The notes under the pieces are model-generated. The model saw only the letters and a list, made by a program, of their open reading frames with translations. It was not told where the DNA came from and searched no databases. From Kofleriaceae bacterium (GTDB lineage: Bacteria; Myxococcota_A; Polyangia; Haliangiales; Haliangiaceae): a stretch of 64,000 nucleotides of DNA. This document shows positions 32,901-43,171 of this stretch, in pieces; within the stretch, counting starts at the first letter, position 1, and each line of letters starts with the position of its first letter. Location of the stretch: positions 1 to 64,000 of the forward strand of contig JANXOP010000054.1 of assembly GCA_025357755.1 (NCBI GenBank), given 5' to 3'. Both the position numbers and the translations under genes were made by a program.

Positions 32901-33262
32901 CCCGCATTCGTGACCGAGTTAACCGAGATGTTGATGACGACTTCTTTGCCGACCTGCACGAGGACGTTGCCGCGCGAGTAGGTGGCGTCGTTGTAATAGA
33001 CCGTCAGGGTATACATACCCGGCGGCAGCGACGTGACGAAGTACTGACCTGTCTCGTCGGTGATGACGACCTGCTCGCCCTGGAGGGCGGGCGACGTCGC
33101 GACAACCGTCGCACCAACGGCAGGCTCTTTCGCACCGGTGTCGCGCACGACACCGCGAAGCTGGCCGGCCTGGCTCGCTTGAGCGAACGCAGTCTCGGTC
33201 TTGATGAGTGCCACTCCGCCAAAGGCGAGGGCAGCCGCCATGAATGTTGATAGCTTTTTCAT
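29945..33262 (-). CDS. Oar-like TonB-dependent receptor with carboxypeptidase-regulatory domain
   Basis: This 1105-residue outer-membrane protein has a signal peptide, an N-terminal CarboxypepD-regulatory-like fold (AVGATVVATSPALQG, SLPPGMYTLTVYYND), a plug (GTAPIVDQGSTKTGMTL, TYVVEGINTTD) and a long beta-barrel ending RFGVRLTF. This is the Oar architecture; in Myxococcus an Oar protein acts in protease export and development. A ribosome site AAGGGA lies just before the ATG. It follows the lipoprotein gene by 12 nt and probably forms an operon with it. The cargo is unknown. Confidence 0.93.
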   Translation of the reverse strand: MKKLSTFMAAALAFGGVALIKTETAFAQASQAGQLRGVVRDTGAKEPAVGATVVATSPALQGEQVVITDETGQYFVTSLPPGMYTLTVYYNDATYSRGNVLVQVGKEVVINISVNSVTNAGKPKGEVIEIKGTAPIVDQGSTKTGMTLTSDYTNNVPTGRTFGATMGAAAGSQGDQYGISFGGATSVENTYVVEGINTTDTAYGQLSSNLPNEFINETEVITGGYNAEYGRATGGIVNVVTKSGSNEFHGSVFGNFSPSSFTSQAKTVETAGGSINNQFNNGNIWDVGAEVGGPIIKDKLWFHVGFDPSVTNSSNTRIVQSQVDENQDGVPDVDPVTGFTKHQEVSRSVTNGSSKTYYFTAKINGAIDQNNQFQISAFGNPRNADRPYTGAASANTTSALNDNLLHTDSGAEDVSAKWTSKLNGGKTEFDAIVGYHHATQNTTSGTPVGNQDLVYYNYSRSLADFSDVEGAAVASKCADNVAGDPYPKIVNCPVNLYQESGLGLLENRTNDRLTGSLSITQRVKLAGYHVFKGGIDYEGSTYDTTQTYSGGFGSFRRSTAGTWRLNNFYNIVRNLTPDEIANPSTVALTQGQTICSNGRSLCAQSPTLARNASDGSLGAYLQDSWQIVPNFTLNAGVRFEHQSAGIPSQIQGSITPEGETVGSTGFTLNNWAPRIGFVWDPTQEGKSKIFAHWGRFYENIPMDLNIRSLGGEIDNIANLNSKHLQPGAAGYDPNCNVNHLAGQQPGQLLRNCTDFTQVQIAGSGVEYVTPGMQGQYSQELIIGAEYEVLPDTKLGITYTHRTLPVVVEDIFLANGDYGITNPSENFDDEANKLLAKAKTEQMSTDANTVAQGNLDAARAQGMYRVKLYDKPSRNYDSVTLNLTQRPTKNSLILASYTYAKEQGNFPGLFSTETGQLDPNITSQFDLPALLANRYGALGLDRPHNVKIDGFYRFDLKAAGLVTVGTSLRAQSGIAHNVLGNDAAYGPGESYILPRGSAARSPTTGQADFHLSYGRRLDKTKTLEIFGDVFNITDAQQEATVDEDYTNDAVRPIVGGDLNDLKHVKALNVDTSAEGAHTPVLNPNFGHTTAYFQAPRSFRFGVRLTF

Positions 33263-33274
33263 GGGTATCCCTTC

Positions 33275-35014
33275 CTAGAGGCAAACGTGAGGCGTCGTCG
33301 TGGACGGCGCGGTGACGGTGAAGTGGATCACCTGGTCGGTGCCCGGCGAATACAGGTTGCCAAGCTTGTCGGCTACCGAAGCGGTGCCCTTGAGCGTGAA
33401 CGTGTACGTGCCCGGAGCGAGAGCCGCGGCCGGGGTGAGCCGGAGCTGCTCATAGGATCCCGCGCCAGCGACACCACGGTTGGAGGCCACGAGCGTCACT
33501 GCCGGCGAGATCGTGTAGTCGGCTGCCGTGAGGGTCGCCGGGTCGATCTCCTGGTTGAACGTGAGGGTGATGCCAGTGGCCGAAGCAGACACCGACTCGC
33601 TCGCGTTGTCCTTCGGCGTGATCGACTTTAGCGTGATCGCCGCAGCCGTCGTGAACGTGACGACCTGATCGGCAGCCTGGGTGTACGTCGCCGAGCTGAC
33701 ACAAGCGCCGAACTCAGCGCCCGGACAATCGGAGATCGCCGCGCCACCCTTGAGCGTGAACGTGTAGGCGGTTCCGAGTGCGTAATCCCCCGCGAGGCGG
33801 ATATTTCCGGTTACCGGATTGATCTCCACGAGTGCATTCGCGAGCGCCGGTGTAATCGTGTAATCAGCCGCTGTGAACGTGGCGTCGTCCATGTACTGGT
33901 TGAACGCGAGCTCAATCTTGGCGCCCGGCTCGGTGGCCGGCGTGATGCCGACGAGCTTGAGCGCGTTCGTCTTGAACTCGGTCTGCGTCAGCGCCGCCAC
34001 CGAGGGTGCGCCGAGCGTCGTCGACTTACCGCACTGGTCGACGAGCACCGTGCCCGCCTTGAGCGTGAATGTGTAGTCACCGCTCGTGATGAAGTCAGCA
34101 CCGATGCTGTAGTCGTCAGGCGCATTTGCCGAGACGAATACGTTGGCTGCAGCTGGCGTGAAGTCAACGCCCGACTGCACCGATGCCTGAGTGACCGGGG
34201 CGTTGAAGGTGACGTCGACGCCTGCGGCGATCGGGTCGACCGACTTGCCGTCGGCGGGCGTGATCGCGATGACCTGGATCGGCGCGATCTTGAACTTGTA
34301 AGGAATGGCCGTGGTGCCGCGCTGATCCGCGGGGACCTGGTTGCCATCCTTGTCGTGGATGATGTCCTTGAGGCTGACGAAGCACTCCGCGCCCGTCGCG
34401 ACCACGGTCGGATCATTCGGGATGATCGCGAGGCTGGGTCCGAGGGGGTAGCTGATGCTGTTACCAGCCGGCGAGTAATAGCCGTCGTACGGAACGTCGA
34501 CGAGGCCCGTGCCCGCGGCGCTCTCGCACTTGAGCGTCACCGGCTGGGTGTTCTTCAGCGTGCCTGTGTATGTGCCCGTCGGCATTCCCATGGCATTGAC
34601 GTCGGGAACCAGATCCTCGATCGAAGGATCGAGCAGCTCGTCGAACTCGATGCGGACGTACCAGGACTCCGGCATCGCGCTGATCAGCTCGTCGACAGGT
34701 TTGGTACGATCCGTTGGACAGATCACGAGCTGCGTGACGTCGTTGAGATCGACCTGATCGGGACGCTTGTCGTCCCCGATCCCTTGGTCGTTCGGCCCGA
34801 TCGTCTTGCAGTATGTGGCCTGCTCGAGCGCAGCCCCCCCTCCTGCTAAACCAGGGCGCGTATCGAGCGCGTTGACGGAGACGGTGAGTACCTCTGGCGG
34901 ACCCTCGGGCCGCAGATCGCTGTACTCATTAGGACGGGTGCAGGCAGTGAGCGCGAGCGCAGACGTCGCGACCACGCCGACCCATTTCCAACGAAGTGGA
35001 AGATAGACGGACAT
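33275..35014 (-). CDS. Lipoprotein with bacterial Ig-like (SbsA/Big_5-type) repeats
   Basis: ATG 35014 follows a GGGAGG ribosome site; the track's TTG start upstream is less likely. The 579-residue product has lipobox LALTAC and then at least three to four Ig-like modules, each starting like ITPADGKSVDPIAAGVDVTF or ITPKDNASESVSASATGITL and containing a YTFTLKG strand. These are typical of cell-surface adhesion or spacer lipoproteins. A run of seven G on the coding strand (34834-34840) lies near the N-terminus. It is immediately upstream of the Oar-like receptor gene, so the lipoprotein is a likely outer-membrane partner. Confidence 0.85.
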   Translation of the reverse strand: MSVYLPLRWKWVGVVATSALALTACTRPNEYSDLRPEGPPEVLTVSVNALDTRPGLAGGGAALEQATYCKTIGPNDQGIGDDKRPDQVDLNDVTQLVICPTDRTKPVDELISAMPESWYVRIEFDELLDPSIEDLVPDVNAMGMPTGTYTGTLKNTQPVTLKCESAAGTGLVDVPYDGYYSPAGNSISYPLGPSLAIIPNDPTVVATGAECFVSLKDIIHDKDGNQVPADQRGTTAIPYKFKIAPIQVIAITPADGKSVDPIAAGVDVTFNAPVTQASVQSGVDFTPAAANVFVSANAPDDYSIGADFITSGDYTFTLKAGTVLVDQCGKSTTLGAPSVAALTQTEFKTNALKLVGITPATEPGAKIELAFNQYMDDATFTAADYTITPALANALVEINPVTGNIRLAGDYALGTAYTFTLKGGAAISDCPGAEFGACVSSATYTQAADQVVTFTTAAAITLKSITPKDNASESVSASATGITLTFNQEIDPATLTAADYTISPAVTLVASNRGVAGAGSYEQLRLTPAAALAPGTYTFTLKGTASVADKLGNLYSPGTDQVIHFTVTAPSTTTPHVCL

Positions 35015-35187
35015 TAACGAGCCTCCCAACAGTTGCTTTCGGCAGCGGAGTGATCGCCCACTTGTGTGTCGAACGCAAGCTACTCAAATGACAAAGGCCA
35101 GCAGAATGCCAGCCTTGTCACAACTAGATCCCGTGTCCGGAATCCGTACGTCAGATAATTTGACTACCAATTACACGTGAGCATTGC

Positions 35188-36384
<1,197 letters not shown>

Positions 36385-36418
36385 CCGATTTGTCTCCCGG
36401 AGCGTGCTGAAGCGCTCC

Positions 36419-37099
36419 TTATTTGGCCCGTTCGCGTGGCCATCCGTCGTCAGTTTCGTCCGCCATGTCTACGGCTTCGGTCTGACGTTTTTCGGGCTGT
36501 ACCGGCGCTCGATCGGCTGTTTTGAAGGCGATTTTGGAGATTTCGTTGTATGCAGAAACCTCTGATATCGTTTTGCTTTCGAACAAAATCACGCCGTCCA
36601 CCCGGGTATCACTGAACATTTGTTCCGACATGGGTAACACGACGTCTTTCAGCGGTCGAGTTTCTCGTGCACGACCTAGCGTGACGTGCGCTTTAAAGCC
36701 GCGGCTCTCGGCGGCGAACCCGAGCGTCGCGCAGGCCAGGTCGATCCGGCTGGCGAGCTCTGCGGTCTCGCCGCGATCTTCGACCCCGGCCCACACGACA
36801 TTGGCCGAATCCAGCGACGGAAATCCGCCGAGCCGAGCCGTCCGAAACTTGAACGGCTGGCAGCCAACGAGCGCGGCCGTGATCCGATCCTCGACGGCGT
36901 GGACCAGCTCGGGCTGGACCCAGCCGAGGAACTTCAGCGTCAGGTGATAGTTGGTCGGCGAGGCCCACTTGATATCGAGGTTGGCGTCCTTGGCGCGACG
37001 CGCGAGCTGCTCGGCACATTGCGCGAGCGCATTGGCGGTCTGGACCGAGACCCGAACACCGACGAACAAGCGCGTCCCGCGCTCTGATTCTTCACTCAC
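36419..37099 (-). CDS. thpR: RNA 2',3'-cyclic phosphodiesterase (2H phosphoesterase)
   Basis: This is a 226-residue protein from GTG 37099, which overlaps the cinA stop (GTGA) and has a GAGGAGG ribosome site; the ORF track extends far into cinA. Two HxT motifs, YHLTLKFLG and AHVTLGRA, define the 2H phosphoesterase (LigT/ThpR) family, which opens 2',3'-cyclic phosphates. The C-terminal 35 residues are extra and charged ([20 protein letters not shown]). The gene is coupled to cinA upstream and precedes recA. Confidence 0.92.
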   Translation of the reverse strand: MSEESERGTRLFVGVRVSVQTANALAQCAEQLARRAKDANLDIKWASPTNYHLTLKFLGWVQPELVHAVEDRITAALVGCQPFKFRTARLGGFPSLDSANVVWAGVEDRGETAELASRIDLACATLGFAAESRGFKAHVTLGRARETRPLKDVVLPMSEQMFSDTRVDGVILFESKTISEVSAYNEISKIAFKTADRAPVQPEKRQTEAVDMADETDDGWPRERAK

Positions 37100-38385
37100 G
37101 ACTTCACCTCCTCGAGGATCAAGCTCAAGGCCCACCACGCGGCGAGCTGACGGATCTGGTCGCGTGTCCCCGGCCACGCGAGCTGCTTGGTCTTGACGGC
37201 CGTGTGCGTGGCGATCGCCAACCACACCGTGCCGACGGGCTTGTCGGGCGTCCCACCGTCGGGGCCGGCGATCCCGCTCACCGCGACGGCGAGATCGGTC
37301 CCGAATCGCTCGCGTGCGCCACTCGCCATCTCGCGCACGGTCGCTTCGCTGACCGCGCCGTGGGTCACGAGCGTCGCCTTGGCCACGCCGAGCTGACGGA
37401 TCTTCTCTTGATTCGAGTACGTGATCGCGCCGCCGGCGAACGCCGCCGAGCTCCCAGGCAGCGACGTCAACAGCTCGCCGATCAGGCCGCCCGTGCACGA
37501 CTCCGCCGTCGCGACGGTGCGCTTGGTCGCGATCAGCTGCTTGGTCACGACCGCGACGAGGTTGTCGGCGCCCGTTCCGTAGAGCACCCCCGCGAGGCGC
37601 TCGCGGACCTGCGTATCCATAGAAGCGAGCCGCGCATCGGCCGTCGCTTGATCGCGATCGCGGACCACGAGCTTCACGAGGGTCTCGGGAAACTTCACCT
37701 GATAGTGGATCGTCGCGCCGGGCACGTCGTCGACGATGCCCCGACAGAGTTGCGAGATCTGCGACTCGCCACGCCCGAACGCGCGATAGATTTGACGCGC
37801 GATCCGCTCGACGCTGCCGGCCGCTTCCCGAAGCTCGGCGAGCCGCGCCCGCAAGGTCGACTCCCAGATCCCGGCGATCTCGCGCGGGAACCCCGGCAGG
37901 CAGAACACCGGGATCGGCGAGCCCTGCAGGCTTCTATAGATTGATTGTTCGAAACACGGCGCCAGCCCGGCCGGGTTGCCGAGCACGCGGGCCCCGGTGG
38001 GGACCCGGACCTGGCGGAGCTGGATCGCGGCGAGGCCCGGATTGACCGAAGCTCCCGGCATGCGGGTAAAAAACGACTCCATCCGCGCCCGGGCCGTCTC
38101 GTCGACCACGGGAGCTACACCCGCAAGCGCCGCGACCACGTCGACGGTTAGATCATCCTCGGTCGGCCCCAGCCCCCCGGAGCAAATCACGACGTCGGCG
38201 CGCTCGACCGCCTGACGCAGCGCCGAGGTGATATCGTCAGCGTCATCGCAGCAACTGGTCATCCAGCGTGTCGTGATATCGAGGTCCCACAGGCGCTGTG
38301 CGAGGGTGGACGCATTCGTGTTCACGATCTCGCCGCGGCACAGCTCGTCGCCAATCGTCAAGATCTCGGCATTCATGGCCCGCAC
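37096..38385 (-). CDS. cinA: CinA family protein (NMN deamidase / competence-damage protein)
   Basis: This 429-residue protein has an N-terminal MoCF-like domain ([16 protein letters not shown]) and a C-terminal nicotinamide-nucleotide amidase domain ([40 protein letters not shown]). I keep GTG 38385, because AAGGAG lies 7 nt upstream; the ATG at 38376 is too far from it. CinA salvages pyridine nucleotides. It leads the cinA-thpR-recA run and is divergent from a PP2C phosphatase gene. Confidence 0.96.
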   Translation of the reverse strand: MRAMNAEILTIGDELCRGEIVNTNASTLAQRLWDLDITTRWMTSCCDDADDITSALRQAVERADVVICSGGLGPTEDDLTVDVVAALAGVAPVVDETARARMESFFTRMPGASVNPGLAAIQLRQVRVPTGARVLGNPAGLAPCFEQSIYRSLQGSPIPVFCLPGFPREIAGIWESTLRARLAELREAAGSVERIARQIYRAFGRGESQISQLCRGIVDDVPGATIHYQVKFPETLVKLVVRDRDQATADARLASMDTQVRERLAGVLYGTGADNLVAVVTKQLIATKRTVATAESCTGGLIGELLTSLPGSSAAFAGGAITYSNQEKIRQLGVAKATLVTHGAVSEATVREMASGARERFGTDLAVAVSGIAGPDGGTPDKPVGTVWLAIATHTAVKTKQLAWPGTRDQIRQLAAWWALSLILEEVKS

Positions 38386-38423
38386 ACTCTATCTCCTTCA
38401 GGCCGAGAAGTAGGGCGGTTCGG

Positions 38424-38453
38424 TTGACGCAGCACCGCCGCCCCTCCTATGAT
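38424..38453 (+). promoter_or_regulatory. Candidate sigma-70 promoter of the PP2C phosphatase gene
   Basis: TTGACG (38424-38429) and TATGAT (38448-38453) are separated by 18 bp. They lie 32 nt upstream of the ATG at 38486, in the gap between divergent cinA and the phosphatase gene. Confidence 0.6.
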
Positions 38454-38485
38454 TTCGGTGGAGTACGGGGCTCTCAGTTCTTCCT

Positions 38486-39252
<767 letters not shown>

Positions 39253-39253
<1 letters not shown>

Positions 39254-39750
39254 TGACCTACCAGGTCACGGGCAAGCTGACCGTCAAGGCGCGGTCGAGC
39301 GTCCACGACACGACCACCGTGTGGGACAAGATCACGGGCACGGTCGAGGCCGATCCGAGCGCGCCTGGTGGCATCGAGGCCGCGAAGGCGACGTTCTCGG
39401 TCGACATGACGGCGTTCGACGCCGGCGATTGGCTGAAAAACCGGAAGCTTCGCAAGGACTTCGCGATCGAGGACCACCCGACCGCCACGTTCGCGCTGGA
39501 GCGCGTGTCGGAGGTCGTGAAGGACGGGGCGAGCTTTGCCGCGAAGGCCGAAGGTCAGTTGCGCTGGCGTGGCAAGACGGTTCCGCTCAAGCTTGTAGGC
39601 AAGGGCTCCCTCGATGCCGATCGTCTCACTGCCTCGGCCAGCTTCGACCTCGACATCCGGTTACTCGGGCTCGCCGCGCCCAAGTTCTTGCTGTTCAAGG
39701 TCGAGGACGTCGTGACCGTCGAGATCGTGTTGCAAGGCCGGCCCTCGTGA
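39253..39750 (+). CDS. YceI-like domain protein
   Basis: This is a 165-residue protein from GTG 39253; the ORF track's longer version is out-of-frame phosphatase sequence. It resembles the YceI lipocalin-like fold: [20 protein letters not shown] at the N-terminus, [17 protein letters not shown] in the middle, and [18 protein letters not shown] at the end. YceI proteins bind polyisoprenoid-type lipids. No signal peptide is visible, which is unusual because many YceI proteins are periplasmic. It is coupled on both sides by start/stop overlap. Confidence 0.8.
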
Positions 39751-40232
39751 AGGGGCTGTTGCTCGTCGCAGCGCTGGCGGCCTGCGATGGCGCGAAGGTC
39801 GAGCCGAACGGGCTCGGCAACTACCGCTTCGGGCACACCACGATCGCTGGCATCCACGACGGCAACTGCCAGCCGACCGAGCTGCGCGATGGCCGCAAGG
39901 CGATCTGGTGCTTCGGCCTGCCACCGATCAAGGTCGGCAAGCGGGTCGCCGAGGTCGATGCGTACTTCAATGCGATGCCGCCGTTCGATCCGAAAACGAC
40001 CGCACCACTGATCGAGCTCCAGCTCAAGGTCCGCGGCTGCTCCGAGGATGAAGCCGAGCGCTGGCTGCGCGAGCGCTTCGGTCCGCCGATCGAGAGCAAA
40101 TCGACGCGCGAGTACTGGAAGAATTCGTTTCTGTGGGTCGGCGCGTTCCTGCCGAGCGAGCCCGGCCGCTGCCTGATCCATCTGCTGCCGCTCTCGGAGA
40201 ACGCCGAGATCGATCGCATCAAAGCAGAGTAG
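39747..40232 (+). CDS. Small lipoprotein of unknown function
   Basis: This is a 161-residue protein from GTG 39747 (GTGA overlap with the YceI gene stop), with lipobox VAALAAC directly after a short signal peptide. The mature part contains three further cysteines ([37 protein letters not shown]). I recognise no family. It is the third gene of the phosphatase-YceI-lipoprotein run. Confidence 0.75.
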   Translation: MKGLLLVAALAACDGAKVEPNGLGNYRFGHTTIAGIHDGNCQPTELRDGRKAIWCFGLPPIKVGKRVAEVDAYFNAMPPFDPKTTAPLIELQLKVRGCSEDEAERWLRERFGPPIESKSTREYWKNSFLWVGAFLPSEPGRCLIHLLPLSENAEIDRIKAE

Positions 40233-40300
40233 TCACGAGCTCGAGCGAACGCGGGCATGGTGGCGACCGCTCACCTCGCGAAGCGACCCGCCGATCAGGA

Positions 40301-41341
40301 TCAATAAGCTGGGGTCGTGATCGCCCAGTCCGCATCGAACTGGGTCTGGATCACCTGCACCTGATCGGGCTCGAGCACGAGCCCACCGACTTCGCGATTC
40401 TGCGACAGCGACGTCGACGACATGTTCTCGCTGCCGACGAACGCGACGCCATCGCCGATCATCAGCTTGGCGTGGAGATAGAACTGATCGATCGCGTAGC
40501 GCACCGGGATGTTGCGCTGCTGCATGAAGGTCGCGACGCCCGCGGCGCTGGACGTATCGCTCGTGCTATCGCTCTCCAGGATCACGCGTACCGTCGCGCC
40601 GCGATCGTGCGCCGCTCCGACCGCGTTCCGGATCGTGGCGTCGGTGATGTAGAGCACCTCGACATCGAGCGTCGTGGTCACGCTGTTGATGAAGTCATAG
40701 ATCCGCTGGTTCGAGTTGATCGGCGAGACGATCATGCGCGTGCAAGCGAGGTTCGCGACCGGCGGGCTCTTGCCCTGCGCGAGCTGCCAGTCCTGATCGA
40801 AGATCGCCTGGATGTCGGTGACGTCTTCAGGATCGCGATCGACGAAGCCGTAGTTGCGCTCCTTGTCCATCGCATCGGCGTTGAAGTTCATCGACATCAC
40901 GAGCGCGCTGGTGCGATCGACGATCACGTACTTCGCATGCGCGTACGTGTAGACCCTGGACGCGTTCAGCCACTGGACGCCGCCGGTATTGAAGATGCCG
41001 GTGACCGAGGCATTCCCCGCTTCATCGGGATCGAGGATCACGCGCACGGTCACACCGCGCTTGCGCGCCGTGACGATGTGGTTCGCGATGTCCTTGACCG
41101 TGAACAGATACATCTGGAGATCGAGGCTCGACTGCGCGCTATCGATCGCCGCGTTCACACGATCCTGGAGCCCGGTCGGTCCGACGAAGGCCTCGAGCGG
41201 CACGGTCCGCGCCGTGCGTGGCGTGCAGCCGGTGCCGTCGACACCATCGGGCTCGAGCGCGGCCGAATCAGGAGCGGCGCCATCACTGCCTCGGCACGCC
41301 ACGATCGTGATCCATGCAACAACGAGCATCAGGCCGCGCAT
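40301..41341 (-). CDS. Phospholipase D-like lipoprotein
   Basis: This 346-residue lipoprotein (lipobox ITIVAC) has two HKD catalytic motifs, YAHAKYVIVDRTS and YLHAKLMIGDGVAFVGSEN, each followed by the GSxN/SxN-type strand. PLD-superfamily enzymes act on phosphodiesters in lipids or nucleic acids; here the lipid anchor places it in the periplasm or on the outer membrane. Both histidines, lysines and aspartates are intact. It is convergent with the upstream lipoprotein gene and stands alone. Confidence 0.9.
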   Translation of the reverse strand: MRGLMLVVAWITIVACRGSDGAAPDSAALEPDGVDGTGCTPRTARTVPLEAFVGPTGLQDRVNAAIDSAQSSLDLQMYLFTVKDIANHIVTARKRGVTVRVILDPDEAGNASVTGIFNTGGVQWLNASRVYTYAHAKYVIVDRTSALVMSMNFNADAMDKERNYGFVDRDPEDVTDIQAIFDQDWQLAQGKSPPVANLACTRMIVSPINSNQRIYDFINSVTTTLDVEVLYITDATIRNAVGAAHDRGATVRVILESDSTSDTSSAAGVATFMQQRNIPVRYAIDQFYLHAKLMIGDGVAFVGSENMSSTSLSQNREVGGLVLEPDQVQVIQTQFDADWAITTPAY

Positions 41342-41385
41342 CCGGCGCGACTATGCGCGAGGCTGCTCGTCGCCGAAAGCGGAAT

Positions 41386-41922
41386 CTACTTCTTGGCCCG
41401 CTGCTCGTTCGGGCACGTGCCGTTGGCATCACCCGAATACTTGGGGCACGTTCCATACAGCTCGTGGCGGTGACGGAGCACCGTGAAGCCGCCGAGCTTT
41501 GCCGCGATGCGCTCCTGCAGCCGCTCGATCTCGTCGTCCTCGAACTCCAGGATGAGGCCGCACTTGATGCAGATCAGGTGATCGTGATGGTCGCCGACGA
41601 CCTCGTAGCGCGCCTGACCATCGCCGAACTGGCGCTCGATCGCGAGGCCGCTCTCGACCAGCAGCTTGAGCGTGCGGTAGACCGTGGCGTAGCCGACCCT
41701 GGGGTGGCGCTTGCGGACCTTCGAGAGGAGCTCGTCGATCGAGACGTGATCGCGGGTCCGCAGAAACTGCTCGACGATCGCCTCGCGCTGGGCGGTAGTA
41801 TTGAGGCGATGATCGGTGATGTACGACCGCCACCGATTTTTCAGCTCGTCCGTATCGTTCGGCCTGAAGTCCGAGCGCTCCCCCATGGGTTTCAGCTTCT
41901 CCGCAACTGCCTTTGACGTCAA
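41386..41922 (-). CDS. Fur family ferric-uptake-type regulator
   Basis: This 178-residue regulator has a winged-helix N-terminal part ([40 protein letters not shown]) and the metal-binding [11 protein letters not shown] with HRHELYGTC later. The last cysteine pair is spaced unusually, [12 protein letters not shown], ten residues apart instead of two to four. It is either a Fur (iron) or Zur/PerR-type repressor. The N-terminal [12 protein letters not shown] is an unusual extension; ATG 41886 is an alternative start. It is divergent from xseB. A Fur-like site is seen upstream of bfd in this window. Confidence 0.92.
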   Translation of the reverse strand: MTSKAVAEKLKPMGERSDFRPNDTDELKNRWRSYITDHRLNTTAQREAIVEQFLRTRDHVSIDELLSKVRKRHPRVGYATVYRTLKLLVESGLAIERQFGDGQARYEVVGDHHDHLICIKCGLILEFEDDEIERLQERIAAKLGGFTVLRHRHELYGTCPKYSGDANGTCPNEQRAKK

Positions 41923-41971
41923 GCGATCTCGGAGGGATGACTTTTCAGTTTTGCGCAGCTACTCTCCGGCC

Positions 41972-42205
41972 GTGGCCGATCCCGAGCTCGGATTTGACGC
42001 GATCATGTCGCGCTTGCGCGAGGTCGTCAGCAAGCTCGAATCGGGCGAGCTCACGTTGGAGCAGTCGCTCGCGGTCTACGAGGAAGGCGTCAAGCTCGCA
42101 CGCACGGGTCAGACGCAGCTCGCCTCGGCCGAGAAGCGCGTCGAGATCCTGGTCAGCGCCTCGGGCGGGGTGCAAGCCGTGCCCTTCGACGAGACGAGCT
42201 CCTGA
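41972..42205 (+). CDS. xseB: Exodeoxyribonuclease VII small subunit
   Basis: This is a 77-residue protein from GTG 41972; the ORF track's long N-terminus is intergenic. FDAIMSRLREVVSKLESGEL and LEQSLAVYEEGVKLAR match the XseB family, which binds XseA to degrade single-stranded DNA. The stop overlaps the ATG of ispA (TGATG), so the two are coupled, a frequent gene order. Confidence 0.93.
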   Translation: MADPELGFDAIMSRLREVVSKLESGELTLEQSLAVYEEGVKLARTGQTQLASAEKRVEILVSASGGVQAVPFDETSS

Positions 42206-43158
42206 TGGCGACGCTCGCTCCAGCCAGCGCTCCGAAAGAGCTCGCCGCGTTTCTCGACGAGATGCGCGCGCTCGTCGATCGCGACCTCGCGCGTCGGCTC
42301 GCGCCACCCGCCGAAGATCCAGGTCGCCTGGTCGAAGCGATGCACTACGCCGCGACCGGTCCCGGCAAGCGGCTGCGTCCCGCGATCCTGCTCGCTGCGG
42401 CCGAAGCGTGTGGTGGTTCGCGCGAGGCCGCCCTCCCCGCGGCCTCGGCGCTCGAGATGCTGCACGCGTACACGCTCGTCCACGATGATCTCCCGGCGAT
42501 GGACGACGACGACATGCGGCGCGGTCGTCCGACCGTGCACATCGCCTTCGGAGAGGCGATCGCGATCCTCGCCGGTGATGGCCTCCTCACGGCGGCGTTC
42601 GGCACGCTCGCCGAGCTCGGTCCGAATTGCGCGCCCGCGGTGCGCGTGCTCGCGCAGCGCTCCGGTAGTGCCGAGCTGCTCGCCGGTCAGGCAATCGATC
42701 TCGCGTATGCGCGGGCCGGCAGCATCAGCCAACCCGCCGACGAGGTCGAGCTGATCGACATCGAGCACCGCGCAGCGCGAACGTCGTCGCCGCTGATCGA
42801 ATCGACCCGGGTCACCGATACCGCGCTCGAGCTCGTGCCGGCGCGTACGCTCGACGAGATCGAGCACATGCACGCCGCGAAGACCGGTGCGTTGTTCGCG
42901 GCGGCGGGCGAGCTCGGTGCGATCGCTGCGGGTGCACCGGCCGCGACGATCGCGGCGCTCGGTCGCTACGGGATGGCGATCGGGATCGCGTTCCAGCACG
43001 CCGACGATCGCGACGACGCCGAGCTGCTCGAGCACGGGTCCGCGGCCGCCGAACGGATGCGGACGCTGTGTACGCAAGCCCGCGCCGAGATAGCCCCGCT
43101 CGGTCCACGTGGCCGGCATCTCGACGCAATTGCGGCGTGGATCCTCGCCCGCGCTTGA
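42205..43158 (+). CDS. ispA: Polyprenyl (farnesyl/geranylgeranyl) diphosphate synthase
   Basis: This 317-residue synthase has the first Asp-rich motif DDLPAMDDDDMRRG and the second DDRDD in FQHADDRDD, with GKRLRPAILLA upstream. It makes C15-C20 isoprenoid chains in the cytoplasm. Between GQAIDLAY and HMHAAKTGAL there is an extra stretch of about 45 residues (including SISQPADEVELIDIEH) that I do not recall from typical FPP synthases. The key residues are present. It is coupled to xseB and followed 13 nt later by an FHA-GGDEF gene. Confidence 0.92.
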   Translation: MATLAPASAPKELAAFLDEMRALVDRDLARRLAPPAEDPGRLVEAMHYAATGPGKRLRPAILLAAAEACGGSREAALPAASALEMLHAYTLVHDDLPAMDDDDMRRGRPTVHIAFGEAIAILAGDGLLTAAFGTLAELGPNCAPAVRVLAQRSGSAELLAGQAIDLAYARAGSISQPADEVELIDIEHRAARTSSPLIESTRVTDTALELVPARTLDEIEHMHAAKTGALFAAAGELGAIAAGAPAATIAALGRYGMAIGIAFQHADDRDDAELLEHGSAAAERMRTLCTQARAEIAPLGPRGRHLDAIAAWILARA

Positions 43159-43171
43159 GGTACGAATAAGA

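Noticed and set aside
35090-35125. Hairpin-like sequence downstream of recA (AAGGC...GCCTT)
   Set aside because: The stem has internal mismatches and only a weak T-rich tail, so I do not call it a terminator.
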